Below, one piece after another: positions 49,501-58,457 of a DNA stretch of 64,000 nt; position 1 is the first letter of the stretch; every line of letters starts with the position of its first letter. The notes under the pieces were generated by a model. It searched no databases, was not told the origin of the DNA, and saw nothing but the letters and a program-made list of their open reading frames with translations. The position numbers were made by a program, and so were the translations under genes. The stretch covers positions 18,752,461 through 18,816,460 of the forward strand of contig OW204011.1 in the NCBI GenBank assembly GCA_934047225.1, given 5' to 3'. The stretch comes from Ypsolopha sequella (taxonomy: Eukaryota > Arthropoda > Insecta > Lepidoptera > Ypsolophidae).

Positions 49501-52500
49501 GGGTGTGATGACTTGGGATTTCCTAGCAGTTCGAGTGACGATCTTGAGTCACTCAAGATGTTTATTCGGTCACTCGCGCTATTTTTGGCCAAGTCGATCG
49601 CCCTGTGGAGTGCATAGAGCTCTGACTGGAAAACAGTGCACGCCGGGTCCAGGCTAAAGGTGTGAAAACTGGTCTCCGCTCCTTCCTCCCAACACGTGAG
49701 GGCTGCTCCAACTTTGCCCTCAATTTTGCTGCCATCAGTGAAAACTTGTGGTCCAGCAATGTCGTGGGAGTCTAGAGTTTCGGAGTCCATGTTTTCTAGG
49801 AGCTCATACTCAGTTGTTATGAGTTGTGAAGGATGTGGCTGTTCAAGGTAGCCCACCCTTTGCTCCATGTTCCTTCCTGGTGGCAGGTAGTCTACATTGA
49901 TGCCTTTTTTGGCCATGTACAGACTCGCGGCTTCCTGTATTCTTAGGTCCAGGGGCAGAAGGCCCGAAAGAACTAGTGCCGACGTGAGCGAGACCGTTCT
50001 GTACGCTTTGCAAATCTTTTGTGCAAATCCTCGTTGCAGTGCATCCAGACGATCTCTGATCATCTGGAGCTCCGTTGACCGGTGCCATGCACTTGCTGCG
50101 TACATTACGATCGGCTCGACAACCGCTACGTATATCGTCCTGATAATTTCACCGTTGAGGCCCCATGTCACCTTCGCTGCGCGCGCTAGATGTTTGTATA
50201 TTTCCGCGGCTTTTTTGCAGATTGCGGTCACGTGCGCTTTGAAGGTGAGTTTTCGGTCGATGATGAGACCAAGGAGTTTTATCTCGTTGACGAGTTCGAG
50301 TCTACTCCCTGACATATAGAGATGTGGTTCTTCGTACTTCAGTTTTTTAGTAATCAACATCGCCTTGGTCTTGTGTGCGGCGAAGTTGAGCTTGTTCTGA
50401 GTACCCCACTCCACTATTGTCTCCAGTGTCGAGTTGACCCTTTCCTCCATGTCTGCAACCGATTGGCCGGTGAAAACCAGGACTACGTCATCCGCGAAAG
50501 CTTGCGAGTGTACTCCTTCCCCTTCCAGCTTGTGCAATAGCGGGTCGAGGATGATGTTCCAAAAAGCTGGCCCTCCGATAGATCCTTGGACACAACCTTT
50601 GGTTGTTTTCCTCTCGCTTGTTGCTCTGGAATAATTGACCACTATTTTTCGGTCTTCTAGGTAGGAGCACACCATTGCATAGATGTTCCGCGGACACTTC
50701 CTTGAGGCTAGCTGGTGTTTTAAAGCCGGCCACCATGCGTTGTCGAAGGCCCCCTCTATGTCCAGTGAGATCATTAGAACTATCTTTTTGTTTTCAAGTT
50801 CTGATCTAACATGCTTAAGCAGGTCACAGAGGGCGTCCTCGGTTCCGCGCTGGGGCGTAAACCCGTACTGGTTTTGGTTAAGGGTGGGCTGTATGTGCCA
50901 TTGCAGCCTGTTTACCATGAGTTTCTCGACGATTTTTCCGATTACTGGCAGCAGTCCGATGGGTCTGTATGACTTTGGGTGTGTGTAGTCATCTTTCCCA
51001 TGCTTTCCGAGGATAATTACGTGCGCCATTTTCCACTGGGTGGGGAAATGTGCCAGCTCTAAGCATTTATTTGCTATAGCCATAAACATTTCCTTCCCGG
51101 TTTTGATGGCCATCGTACATATGTCTGCCGTCAGCCCGTCCGATCCTGGTGCCTTCTTTGGATTCAAGTCATGTAGTACTGAATCCAGTTCGGCTTCCGT
51201 GAAAGGTGGGTCATCTTTTGACAGACCGTCAGTATCCTCGGGTTTGGCGTTTGTCAGTTCTCGGAGATGTTTGTGGTAGGGTTGATCTGTCTGTGTAGAA
51301 TCATCAGGGTAGAACGTATCGGCCAGGAGATCGGCCGATTGTTCAGGGCTCAGTGTCTCGCCCTTGGCGTTCCTGAGAAGCGGGTCTTCTCGCCTCTTAG
51401 ATGTTCTCCTGATGACTCTATAGATCCCATCCCACATGCTCTCCTTTTCCTGCGTCGAGCAAAACTCTTTCCAGCTCTGGGTTTGGGCTTCGCTAGCCTT
51501 TTTCTCGTAGTTGAGTTTGGCTTCGAGGTACTCGTTTACGACGTGTTCCCGCCTGATGGGTGCAGCATTTCTGATCCTGCGCTTTCTGCGCGTGACCTCT
51601 TTTTTGAGGTCTGTCAGTTCTTTGGACCACCAGGGGGGTGCGGCTTTTCCTTTGTAGGCGCCTATTTTTGGAATTGCTTTGTCGCATGCTTCTTGAATGG
51701 CGTTCGTATATGCGACAAGCGTGGATTCCAGTTCCTTGATGTCCGAGATGGAGTTTACGTTTTCCAGGGAGATGTTTCTTTTGACTAGGCCGGATCTTAG
51801 TTGTGTTTGGAACTCTCGCCAGTTCGCCTTCTTGATGTTATACTTGCGAGTGGTGGTGGATTCTAGAGCCACCAGCTCTCTGTCCAGTCGCAAGGCGAAG
51901 GTGATGGCGTTGTGGTCAGACGTTGTGATGTCGCGGTCCACTTTCCAACTTTCGATCCTGCCCAGCAGGGATGTACTACACGCAGTAACGTCTACTATGC
52001 TGCTGTATAGTTTCCCTCCCCTGTAAGTCTCAAACGTGGGAGTGTCCCCTTTGTTGAGGATATGGAACTCCATTTCATCAAGGAATGCGCTGTAGGCCAC
52101 TCCCCTAGGGTCGTCATGCTTGCTGCCCCACCAGAGGCTCCACGCGTTGACGTCCCCGCCTATTAGGATGTTGTTCGTTTTAACTTTTTTGCACGTTTCT
52201 TCAACGCGCTTCAGATTTTCTTTTATGTCTTCGTTCCCCTCAAAGTACACCGATAGCACAGCCAGCTTTAGGCTGCCCGCCACCAGTGTCACTGCTGCCT
52301 CGGTCTCGGTCACCAACTGCGGGTCGTGAATTACCCGCAGTCGGTCCCCGAAAACGATGACAGCTGCCTTTACTGGTTTTGTGCGATTCAGGGTGCACTG
52401 GATGATCTGAGTGCCGGGATAAGTGCTCATATTGCCGTTCCGCCCTACATAGGGTTCTTGTACTAGGGCAATAGAGACCCCGCTTCCCTTTGCAGCCCGG

Positions 52501-52625
52501 ATCAATTCCTCCGTTGCTAGCTTTTTGCGCTGCAGGTTTGCCTGAACGATTAGCAGCCTGCTCGCGATAGTACTTTGGGGGGGTGAGGTGGGTGTCGTGT
52601 CGTTGCCCTTAGCAGTAGCTGACAC
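46599..52625 (-). CDS. T7 ORF2: endonuclease, RT, RNase H, extension domain and viral-type SF1 helicase
   Basis: 2,008 residues counted from a GTG at 52625. Endonuclease about 24-250 (Glu57 in QEPY, Asp158 in GGDVNAW, His238 in SDHNA). RT about 485-800 (NPKKAPGSDG, SLDIEGAFDNAWW, FADD at 710-713). RNase H about 958-1085 (Asp964, Glu1002, Asp1026, Asp1079). CCHC motif at 1176-1193. Residues 1265-1640 form an extension of unknown fold. SF1 helicase about 1690-1965: I GVPGCGKTT 1699-1707, II Asp1770-Glu1771, III LLLGDQNQ 1793-1800, IV THRNP 1830-1834, V TIHEAQG 1903-1909, VI VAVSRHT 1936-1942. There is no ATG before Met66, which lies after the catalytic Glu57, so a non-AUG start or +1 recoding from ORF1 is likely. 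All catalytic residues are present. Confidence 0.93.
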   Translation of the reverse strand: MSATAKGNDTTPTSPPQSTIASRLLIVQANLQRKKLATEELIRAAKGSGVSIALVQEPYVGRNGNMSTYPGTQIIQCTLNRTKPVKAAVIVFGDRLRVIHDPQLVTETEAAVTLVAGSLKLAVLSVYFEGNEDIKENLKRVEETCKKVKTNNILIGGDVNAWSLWWGSKHDDPRGVAYSAFLDEMEFHILNKGDTPTFETYRGGKLYSSIVDVTACSTSLLGRIESWKVDRDITTSDHNAITFALRLDRELVALESTTTRKYNIKKANWREFQTQLRSGLVKRNISLENVNSISDIKELESTLVAYTNAIQEACDKAIPKIGAYKGKAAPPWWSKELTDLKKEVTRRKRRIRNAAPIRREHVVNEYLEAKLNYEKKASEAQTQSWKEFCSTQEKESMWDGIYRVIRRTSKRREDPLLRNAKGETLSPEQSADLLADTFYPDDSTQTDQPYHKHLRELTNAKPEDTDGLSKDDPPFTEAELDSVLHDLNPKKAPGSDGLTADICTMAIKTGKEMFMAIANKCLELAHFPTQWKMAHVIILGKHGKDDYTHPKSYRPIGLLPVIGKIVEKLMVNRLQWHIQPTLNQNQYGFTPQRGTEDALCDLLKHVRSELENKKIVLMISLDIEGAFDNAWWPALKHQLASRKCPRNIYAMVCSYLEDRKIVVNYSRATSERKTTKGCVQGSIGGPAFWNIILDPLLHKLEGEGVHSQAFADDVVLVFTGQSVADMEERVNSTLETIVEWGTQNKLNFAAHKTKAMLITKKLKYEEPHLYMSGSRLELVNEIKLLGLIIDRKLTFKAHVTAICKKAAEIYKHLARAAKVTWGLNGEIIRTIYVAVVEPIVMYAASAWHRSTELQMIRDRLDALQRGFAQKICKAYRTVSLTSALVLSGLLPLDLRIQEAASLYMAKKGINVDYLPPGRNMEQRVGYLEQPHPSQLITTEYELLENMDSETLDSHDIAGPQVFTDGSKIEGKVGAALTCWEEGAETSFHTFSLDPACTVFQSELYALHRAIDLAKNSASDRINILSDSRSSLELLGNPKSSHPLTKNIRECVAEIRAQGRQVRLFWLRAHVGTVGNERADELAKQAALQSTDDPDYSEVPVSYVKKKIREETVRKWQDRYSSSSTGSVTKVFFPDVNEAFRIVRRTKLTHRQVQALTGHGGMAEYLHRFQLKSSPGCECDPDTSESIWHLLLDCPRFAIARMELEYRLNTKLEKAELRNIIADKDNITLFLEFVENTMRIAAKRNSTPDLTPIKPTQLTQQPQQPIDYPMPAEYQLLNSGAAGVPGIRLKGVATFMNDSTERLGVCFCNAMAKNTVTISPGLALLLKGSNFKATMRRKVFEALAVVTAAGHRCRIVRTNNKIIALFVAGDEVSEFAQACSMLSSLAAIDGPPKKISVDAMVVAYIKAEAEDYLGIVRASSKHEMVVYEDRGQNLSHLKPYRLDGTSNPIDSWGHPIVSPELSGSERLQEKIAGERQPTRRAEDSEGVLASMTKAAIGCFTHIASKIHKHTHTGTSPRITPSSGKDGITTRKTPTKANMGLVDLPELVTPVDPSDHLSNALLEYMAMLKGTIVSKQETCRSILQAYRRGNERLLNVKLEECDAAVYNNATSQVLGGIMTGEYMVAFNGTGGFVELDSDESTRKGKPVFTTPPNDPIVIVAKCTRIMLEERILEMASKLRWDSESTEAIAQMSTLTMDWVNGVPGCGKTTSIVNNFDAERDLVTTLTLEGARHLRGKLEPKLGRAAKFKVRTMASLLANGLGEGESCGRLIIDEALMSHFGAIVLAIRITGASKALLLGDQNQVPFIDRENLFPMKYKTPSSYRNITKQLLCTHRNPMDVAYALREIYSGIYSSKAQARSLTLETYEETRLPKDEPNTLYLVHTQAEKELLKGLGFGKQQGSRLHTIHEAQGLTWERVVIVRTAKKNLQLHSSVNHAVVAVSRHTGSCVYYTVRRENDAIVHIILNALSAETGKIREYNLKMAMRNSDMAVADAMLKSGAGDTRAPEQRMV

Positions 52626-54651
52626 GCGAGCGTGCTATAGCATCCATTTTTTGTCTTTCTGGACACTCTGGGTCGTACGCTGCGTGTGCTGTGGATGAAT
52701 GGGAATGGGTTTGCTCGCAGTTTTTGCAGTGTGGAGGTCTGTCCTCCAATCTGCTGCGACATTTCACCCAGGAGTGAGTCCCTCCGCAGTACGCGCAGAG
52801 GTCCTCTTTCTCCCGGCAGAGACCTTTGGTATGCCCATAACCCAGGCATCTGGAGCACTGTATAAGGGGCGACTGGTCTTCGACTGGACTCCGCGAAAGG
52901 CCGATGTAGACCTTTTCGGCCTTCATGAGCCTTCCGTACAGTACGGGCGAGACCTCGAAGACGGTGTGGCACTGAAGCGCGTTTCGAGCTTTTTTCCTGT
53001 ATTTAACTCGGAGAAGATCGTCATTTTTGTTCAGGGCCGTGAACAGATGGTTGTTTTGGGCTCGGAAGTGTTGGACGATCTCTTCGTCGTTTTGGTAGGC
53101 GAGGACGTTTCTGACAATGACTAAGGGGTTATTTTTTCTAGCTTCCTCCACCTTAAGGGTGTTGTCTGCTCGCATTTGTGATCTGACTAGTTCCAGGTCT
53201 TCTTTGCTGCTGCAAGTCAAGACCACTTTCCTGTTTCTCGCCTTCCTTACCCTGTCCACTCTGGCGCCGGTCTTGCTCATGTCTAGCGCATTGATGATTG
53301 TCTTGATGACGTTATCCCCTGTCTTAGAGGTATCCGTCGATGAGACAATCACCGTGTGGTTCGGTTTCGGTGAAGGTGGAGTAGGCAGTGTGGCTGGCTT
53401 CTTTTCTGGCTTGCGCTTTCGCTGTACAACAGTCCATCCGTCAGCTTTAGAAAGCTCAGCCTCGAGGTTTGCCTGTGGTGGTAGCGTGCGTGGCGTGCGT
53501 GACTGTTGCTCGCGCATGGTCTTCAGCTCAGATGTGACAGCTTCGAGCCTTTCATTGAGCGGTTCGAAGTGCTCAGCGAGTTCCGAATGTGTGGGAGGTG
53601 TTTCGGTGGTGGAGAGGGCGTCTTGTAGCGTGGTTTTTATGTATGTGTGTAATTGCGTGATTGTGTCCCTCACATCCCTGACCTCTTGTTCTAAGCGTTC
53701 GACCTGGGGCTGTGAGGTTTGAATGTGTGTTGCAGTGTTTTCATCCTTCGTCACCATTTCTGCATGTTTCTTATCTGCTTCCCTTCTCATGGAGTCCAGT
53801 TGCCTGGAGAGCTGCTCTATACTTGTGGAGATCTTTGTGCTATCATCCTTAAGAGAGCTTTCCAGATGACCGGGCCCCATGGCTGTGAGTTGGTTTACGG
53901 AATAGGATAAGTCCTGCATCGCTTTAGTAATGGTAACGAGGTAATTCCCGTTATCTTTAATTTGTTGGTGGGGTTCCCGCGTTTCAAAAGTTAGCCAGTC
54001 CCTGATGGTTTTTGTCTCCTGCAAACTTTGGCCAATGTCCTCAATGGCCTTTTGTACGTTGACGGTGAGCTGCGTTGTTATTTCTCCTATTTGTTTTGAG
54101 TGGGCACGCTCCGCTCTGATAAGCTCCCGAGCGTGCTCGCTCCTTTCCTTCTCCAGATTGTACTTGTGTCTCGATCTGGAGTCGGAGAGGGACAACACCG
54201 TCTCATACAGCGTCTGCAGGCTTTCGACGGCCGTTTGTTTGTACTCACTCTTGAGGTTTTTGGCTGACTCTAACGCCTCCTTCCCCTTGAGGAACATTTC
54301 GTTGGCTAACTTATTAGCCGCGTCCATGTGGACCCCCCTTTGCAGGTTCCTGCTCGTGGTGTTGATTAGGCTGAGTCTTCTTTGTGGTGACGTGGAAGAC
54401 TCCCTTTCTGAATCAATCGGCCGTGGCGGTGAAAAATCGGCTTTGGTACTTGCAGGATCCGTCAGAGTCGGCGATCCGCTTCGCTCCGAGGCAGTGGAGA
54501 CCGGTGATCCGTCTGTCCGTTGTGCGTTTTTGGTTAGGACCTTGTCTCGAAGTGAGCGGGTTGGCCGTGCGGGGGGAACCTTAGCAGAGGATGGCGCGGC
54601 GTCCGTGGATTTTGTTGGGAGTTTGGCAGGGTTTTGTTGTTTGGAAGACAT
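52609..54651 (-). CDS. T7 ORF1: Gag-like protein with three zinc knuckles
   Basis: 680 residues from an ATG at 54651 (MSSKQQNPAK). Ser/Pro/Lys-rich N-terminus; charged helical region about 95-270 with the YETVLSLSDSRSRHK block; a Gln/Thr-rich stretch; a central conserved fold (TVIVSSTDTSKTGDNVIK); C-terminal knuckles CSRCLGYGHTKGLC, CAYCGGTHSWVKC and CKNC...H...C. It ends ARSRVSYC, overlapping ORF2 by 17 bases with ORF2 in +1. About as long as ORF1 of T4 and T5. Expected RNA chaperone and RNP component. Confidence 0.91.
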   Translation of the reverse strand: MSSKQQNPAKLPTKSTDAAPSSAKVPPARPTRSLRDKVLTKNAQRTDGSPVSTASERSGSPTLTDPASTKADFSPPRPIDSERESSTSPQRRLSLINTTSRNLQRGVHMDAANKLANEMFLKGKEALESAKNLKSEYKQTAVESLQTLYETVLSLSDSRSRHKYNLEKERSEHARELIRAERAHSKQIGEITTQLTVNVQKAIEDIGQSLQETKTIRDWLTFETREPHQQIKDNGNYLVTITKAMQDLSYSVNQLTAMGPGHLESSLKDDSTKISTSIEQLSRQLDSMRREADKKHAEMVTKDENTATHIQTSQPQVERLEQEVRDVRDTITQLHTYIKTTLQDALSTTETPPTHSELAEHFEPLNERLEAVTSELKTMREQQSRTPRTLPPQANLEAELSKADGWTVVQRKRKPEKKPATLPTPPSPKPNHTVIVSSTDTSKTGDNVIKTIINALDMSKTGARVDRVRKARNRKVVLTCSSKEDLELVRSQMRADNTLKVEEARKNNPLVIVRNVLAYQNDEEIVQHFRAQNNHLFTALNKNDDLLRVKYRKKARNALQCHTVFEVSPVLYGRLMKAEKVYIGLSRSPVEDQSPLIQCSRCLGYGHTKGLCREKEDLCAYCGGTHSWVKCRSRLEDRPPHCKNCEQTHSHSSTAHAAYDPECPERQKMDAIARSRVSYC

Positions 54652-54691
54652 TTTAATATACCTTAAAGTTAATACCTTATTTAATACTTAA

Positions 54692-54723
<32 letters not shown>

Positions 54724-54778
54724 CAGTCTTATTTGTTACTATTGCTAATTCGACACGCTAAGAAGAAGAAGACTATTG

Positions 54779-54814
<36 letters not shown>

Positions 54815-55771
54815 TGTAACTATTTTAATAAAGGTCCTTATTGCCGTAGATGATGTGTGGCTCCCGGCTGCTGATGTTGATGCTGCTACGGGGTGGTATT
54901 AGCGAGTATCTGCTGCAGTGTGTGGCGGTGGTGTTTGATTCTTTGATGAAGAGGCACACTCTAAGGGTGAAGTGGGAAAACAGGGATGTGGGAGGGTTTC
55001 GGAGACTTTTGGGTTCACCTGGGCTGAGCGGGTAGAGATTAAGAAAATCTGACAGGGTCAGAATCTTCCTTTTATCTTCCCGAGGAGTTTGAGTCCAAGA
55101 ACGAAGTTCCTAGGTCAGGAGGGACTAAAATAAGGAGAGGGGGGGGAGGTAAAATTTTACGGGGCGTTGTAGGGGGGGGGGTTTAATAACTAATGAGGGG
55201 AGGGGCAAGTTAGCGATGGGATAGGGAACACGTTTTGGCTCCTGTAGGCTAAATGGGTTGGGATATCAAAATTCTGACAGGGTCAGAATGTTCCTTTTGA
55301 ATTCCCTGTGAGTTTGAGCCCAAACTCGATGTTCCTGAGCCAACAGGAACAAAACTGGTGAGAGGGGGGGGTGAGGTAAAAATTTGCGGGGGGGTTGGGG
55401 GGGGGGGAAGTTCGTGGGAAAGCTATTGAGGGGGGGGGCAAGTTAGCGATGGGATAGGGAACACTTTTTGGTTCCTGTAGGCTAAACGGGTTGGGATATC
55501 AAAATTCTGACAGGGTCAGAATGTTCCTTTTGAAATCCCTGTGAGTTTGAGCCCAAACTCGGTGTTCCTGAGCCAACAGGAACAAAACTGATGAGAGGGG
55601 GGGTGAGGTAAAAATTTGCGGGGGGTTGGGGGGGGGAAATTTGTGGGAAAGCTATTTAGGGGGGGGGGCAAGTTAGCGATGGGATAGGGAACACTTTTTG
55701 GTTCCTGTAGGCTAAACGGGTTGGGATATCAAAATTCTGACAGGGCCAGAATGTTCCTGTTTGATGTTCCT
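54652..55771 (-). promoter_or_regulatory. T7 5' UTR / promoter region
   Basis: 1.1 kb upstream of ORF1. Near the ATG lie an A30-like tract on the plus strand (54694-54723) and a (TA)n run (54783-54810). A segment at 54836-54970 is homologous to the T5 5' UTR. From about 55030 to the junction it consists of tandem units of about 230 bp. No gene is seen. It may serve as an internal promoter, as monomer arrays do in rodent L1. Confidence 0.6.
55030..55771. repeat. Tandem repeat, about 3.2 units of about 230 bp, in T7 5' UTR
   Basis: The anchor ATTCTGACAGGGTCAGAAT, itself a perfect inverted repeat, starts at 55271 and 55504, with a one-base variant at 55734 and a diverged copy near 55046, giving a period of about 230. 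Each unit also holds GAGTTTGAGCCCAAACTC (7-bp arms), a TGTTCCTG...CAGGAACA inverted repeat, G-rich tracts of 7-10 G and the block GGGATAGGGAACAC. The last unit is partial and ends at TTAGG. Confidence 0.9.
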
Positions 55772-57900
55772 GGTTAGGTTAGGTTAGGTTAGGTTAGGTT
55801 AGGTTAGGTTAGGTTAGGTTAGGTTAGGTTAGGTTAGGTTAGGTTAGGTTAGGTTAGGTTAGGTTAGGTTAGGTTAGGTTAGGTTAGGTTAGGTTAGGTT
55901 AGGTTAGGTTAGGTTAGGTTAGGTTAGGTTAGGTTAGGTTAGGTTAGGTTAGGTTAGGTTAGGTTAGGTTAGGTTAGGTTAGGTTAGGTTAGGTTAGGTT
56001 AGGTTAGGTTAGGTTAGGTTAGGTTAGGTTAGGTTAGGTTAGGTTAGGTTAGGTTAGGTTAGGTTAGGTTAGGTTAGGTTAGGTTAGGTTAGGTTAGGTT
56101 AGGTTAGGTTAGGTTAGGTTAGGTTAGGTTAGGTTAGGTTAGGTTAGGTTAGGTTAGGTTAGGTTAGGTTAGGTTAGGTTAGGTTAGGTTAGGTTAGGTT
56201 AGGTTAGGTTAGGTTAGGTTAGGTTAGGTTAGGTTAGGTTAGGTTAGGTTAGGTTAGGTTAGGTTAGGTTAGGTTAGGTTAGGTTAGGTTAGGTTAGGTT
56301 AGGTTAGGTTAGGTTAGGTTAGGTTAGGTTAGGTTAGGTTAGGTTAGGTTAGGTTAGGTTAGGTTAGGTTAGGTTAGGTTAGGTTAGGTTAGGTTAGGTT
56401 AGGTTAGGTTAGGTTAGGTTAGGTTAGGTTAGGTTAGGTTAGGTTAGGTTAGGTTAGGTTAGGTTAGGTTAGGTTAGGTTAGGTTAGGTTAGGTTAGGTT
56501 AGGTTAGGTTAGGTTAGGTTAGGTTAGGTTAGGTTAGGTTAGGTTAGGTTAGGTTAGGTTAGGTTAGGTTAGGTTAGGTTAGGTTAGGTTAGGTTAGGTT
56601 AGGTTAGGTTAGGTTAGGTTAGGTTAGGTTAGGTTAGGTTAGGTTAGGTTAGGTTAGGTTAGGTTAGGTTAGGTTAGGTTAGGTTAGGTTAGGTTAGGTT
56701 AGGTTAGGTTAGGTTAGGTTAGGTTAGGTTAGGTTAGGTTAGGTTAGGTTAGGTTAGGTTAGGTTAGGTTAGGTTAGGTTAGGTTAGGTTAGGTTAGGTT
56801 AGGTTAGGTTAGGTTAGGTTAGGTTAGGTTAGGTTAGGTTAGGTTAGGTTAGGTTAGGTTAGGTTAGGTTAGGTTAGGTTAGGTTAGGTTAGGTTAGGTT
56901 AGGTTAGGTTAGGTTAGGTTAGGTTAGGTTAGGTTAGGTTAGGTTAGGTTAGGTTAGGTTAGGTTAGGTTAGGTTAGGTTAGGTTAGGTTAGGTTAGGTT
57001 AGGTTAGGTTAGGTTAGGTTAGGTTAGGTTAGGTTAGGTTAGGTTAGGTTAGGTTAGGTTAGGTTAGGTTAGGTTAGGTTAGGTTAGGTTAGGTTAGGTT
57101 AGGTTAGGTTAGGTTAGGTTAGGTTAGGTTAGGTTAGGTTAGGTTAGGTTAGGTTAGGTTAGGTTAGGTTAGGTTAGGTTAGGTTAGGTTAGGTTAGGTT
57201 AGGTTAGGTTAGGTTAGGTTAGGTTAGGTTAGGTTAGGTTAGGTTAGGTTAGGTTAGGTTAGGTTAGGTTAGGTTAGGTTAGGTTAGGTTAGGTTAGGTT
57301 AGGTTAGGTTAGGTTAGGTTAGGTTAGGTTAGGTTAGGTTAGGTTAGGTTAGGTTAGGTTAGGTTAGGTTAGGTTAGGTTAGGTTAGGTTAGGTTAGGTT
57401 AGGTTAGGTTAGGTTAGGTTAGGTTAGGTTAGGTTAGGTTAGGTTAGGTTAGGTTAGGTTAGGTTAGGTTAGGTTAGGTTAGGTTAGGTTAGGTTAGGTT
57501 AGGTTAGGTTAGGTTAGGTTAGGTTAGGTTAGGTTAGGTTAGGTTAGGTTAGGTTAGGTTAGGTTAGGTTAGGTTAGGTTAGGTTAGGTTAGGTTAGGTT
57601 AGGTTAGGTTAGGTTAGGTTAGGTTAGGTTAGGTTAGGTTAGGTTAGGTTAGGTTAGGTTAGGTTAGGTTAGGTTAGGTTAGGTTAGGTTAGGTTAGGTT
57701 AGGTTAGGTTAGGTTAGGTTAGGTTAGGTTAGGTTAGGTTAGGTTAGGTTAGGTTAGGTTAGGTTAGGTTAGGTTAGGTTAGGTTAGGTTAGGTTAGGTT
57801 AGGTTAGGTTAGGTTAGGTTAGGTTAGGTTAGGTTAGGTTAGGTTAGGTTAGGTTAGGTTAGGTTAGGTTAGGTTAGGTTAGGTTAGGTTAGGTTAGGTT

Positions 57901-57903
<3 letters not shown>
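55772..57903 (+). repeat. Long perfect telomeric (TTAGG)n array, about 426 units
   Basis: About 2.13 kb of TTAGG with no variant unit that I could see by eye. It is by far the longest array in the window and lies between T7 and T8. Long homogeneity implies recent telomerase synthesis, recent recombination or assembly expansion. Confidence 0.98.
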
Positions 57904-57934
<31 letters not shown>

Positions 57935-57940
<6 letters not shown>

Positions 57941-58457
57941 CCCCGTCTGATTGACAGGGTTTGACTTAAAGTCCAAGAATATTAATTTTCTTGACATTTT
58001 TATCTTTATTAATTATAATAATGTGACCCATCTGGGTTAAAAAAGAAGTGGAAAAATGTTCCTCCGTCTTATACATTTACATTACAGTTAGTATAATATG
58101 CCCTTCTTAGCAGAACTTATCTATTGTTAGTTTCTTGTTTTTTTTTTTTTTTCTTTTCTGTCCTCTTTTTTTATGTCAGTATATATATATTTTTTTTTCT
58201 GTTCGGTTTGTTTTTTTTTTTTTTTTTTTTTTTCTTTTGATGTTATTTTCTTTCAATACACTTATTATATATTAATTCTAGTTTTACATCTTATAACTTA
58301 TCTCTAATTTGACGGAGGGACATCCTCTGGAATATTTCTAATGTGTTTCGTACATTAAATCAACTTATAGCATGCCTTTAAGTCTTTTAAATATAAATCA
58401 ATTTAAATTTAACAGTGAACAAAATAAAAAATTAAATTAAAGCTTGTAAACATAAAA
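57935..58457 (-). other. T8 3' UTR
   Basis: About 520 bases, AT-rich with T tracts (58140-58235) and no gene. The poly(A)-proximal sequence differs from that of T4, so the 3' ends of these sister families have diverged. Confidence 0.7.

Larger units (their letters stand above)
46158..55771 (-). mobile_element. T7: near full-length TRAS-like retrotransposon with ORF2-helicase fusion
   Basis: 9.6 kb, minus strand, poly(A) 46158-46174. Both ORFs are open and overlapping. The 5' UTR (54652-55771) is made of tandem repeats and ends inside a repeat unit at the TTAGG junction, without the CAGT terminus seen in T2, T4 and T5, so a small 5' loss is possible. T3 is a near-identical truncated copy. Confidence 0.93.

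Noticed and set aside
54783..54810. (TA)n run as a TATA promoter for T7
   Set aside because: It is a plain dinucleotide microsatellite about 130-160 bases from ORF1 within the leader; nothing ties it to transcription start.
46599..55771. Whole region as an integrated RNA virus genome
   Set aside because: No viral methyltransferase or RNA-dependent RNA polymerase motifs are seen. The polymerase is a non-LTR RT with FADD, and poly(A)/TTAGG junctions are those of a retrotransposon.
55772..57903. The chromosome terminus itself
   Set aside because: Unique element sequence (T8) follows on the right, so this array is internal in the sequence given.
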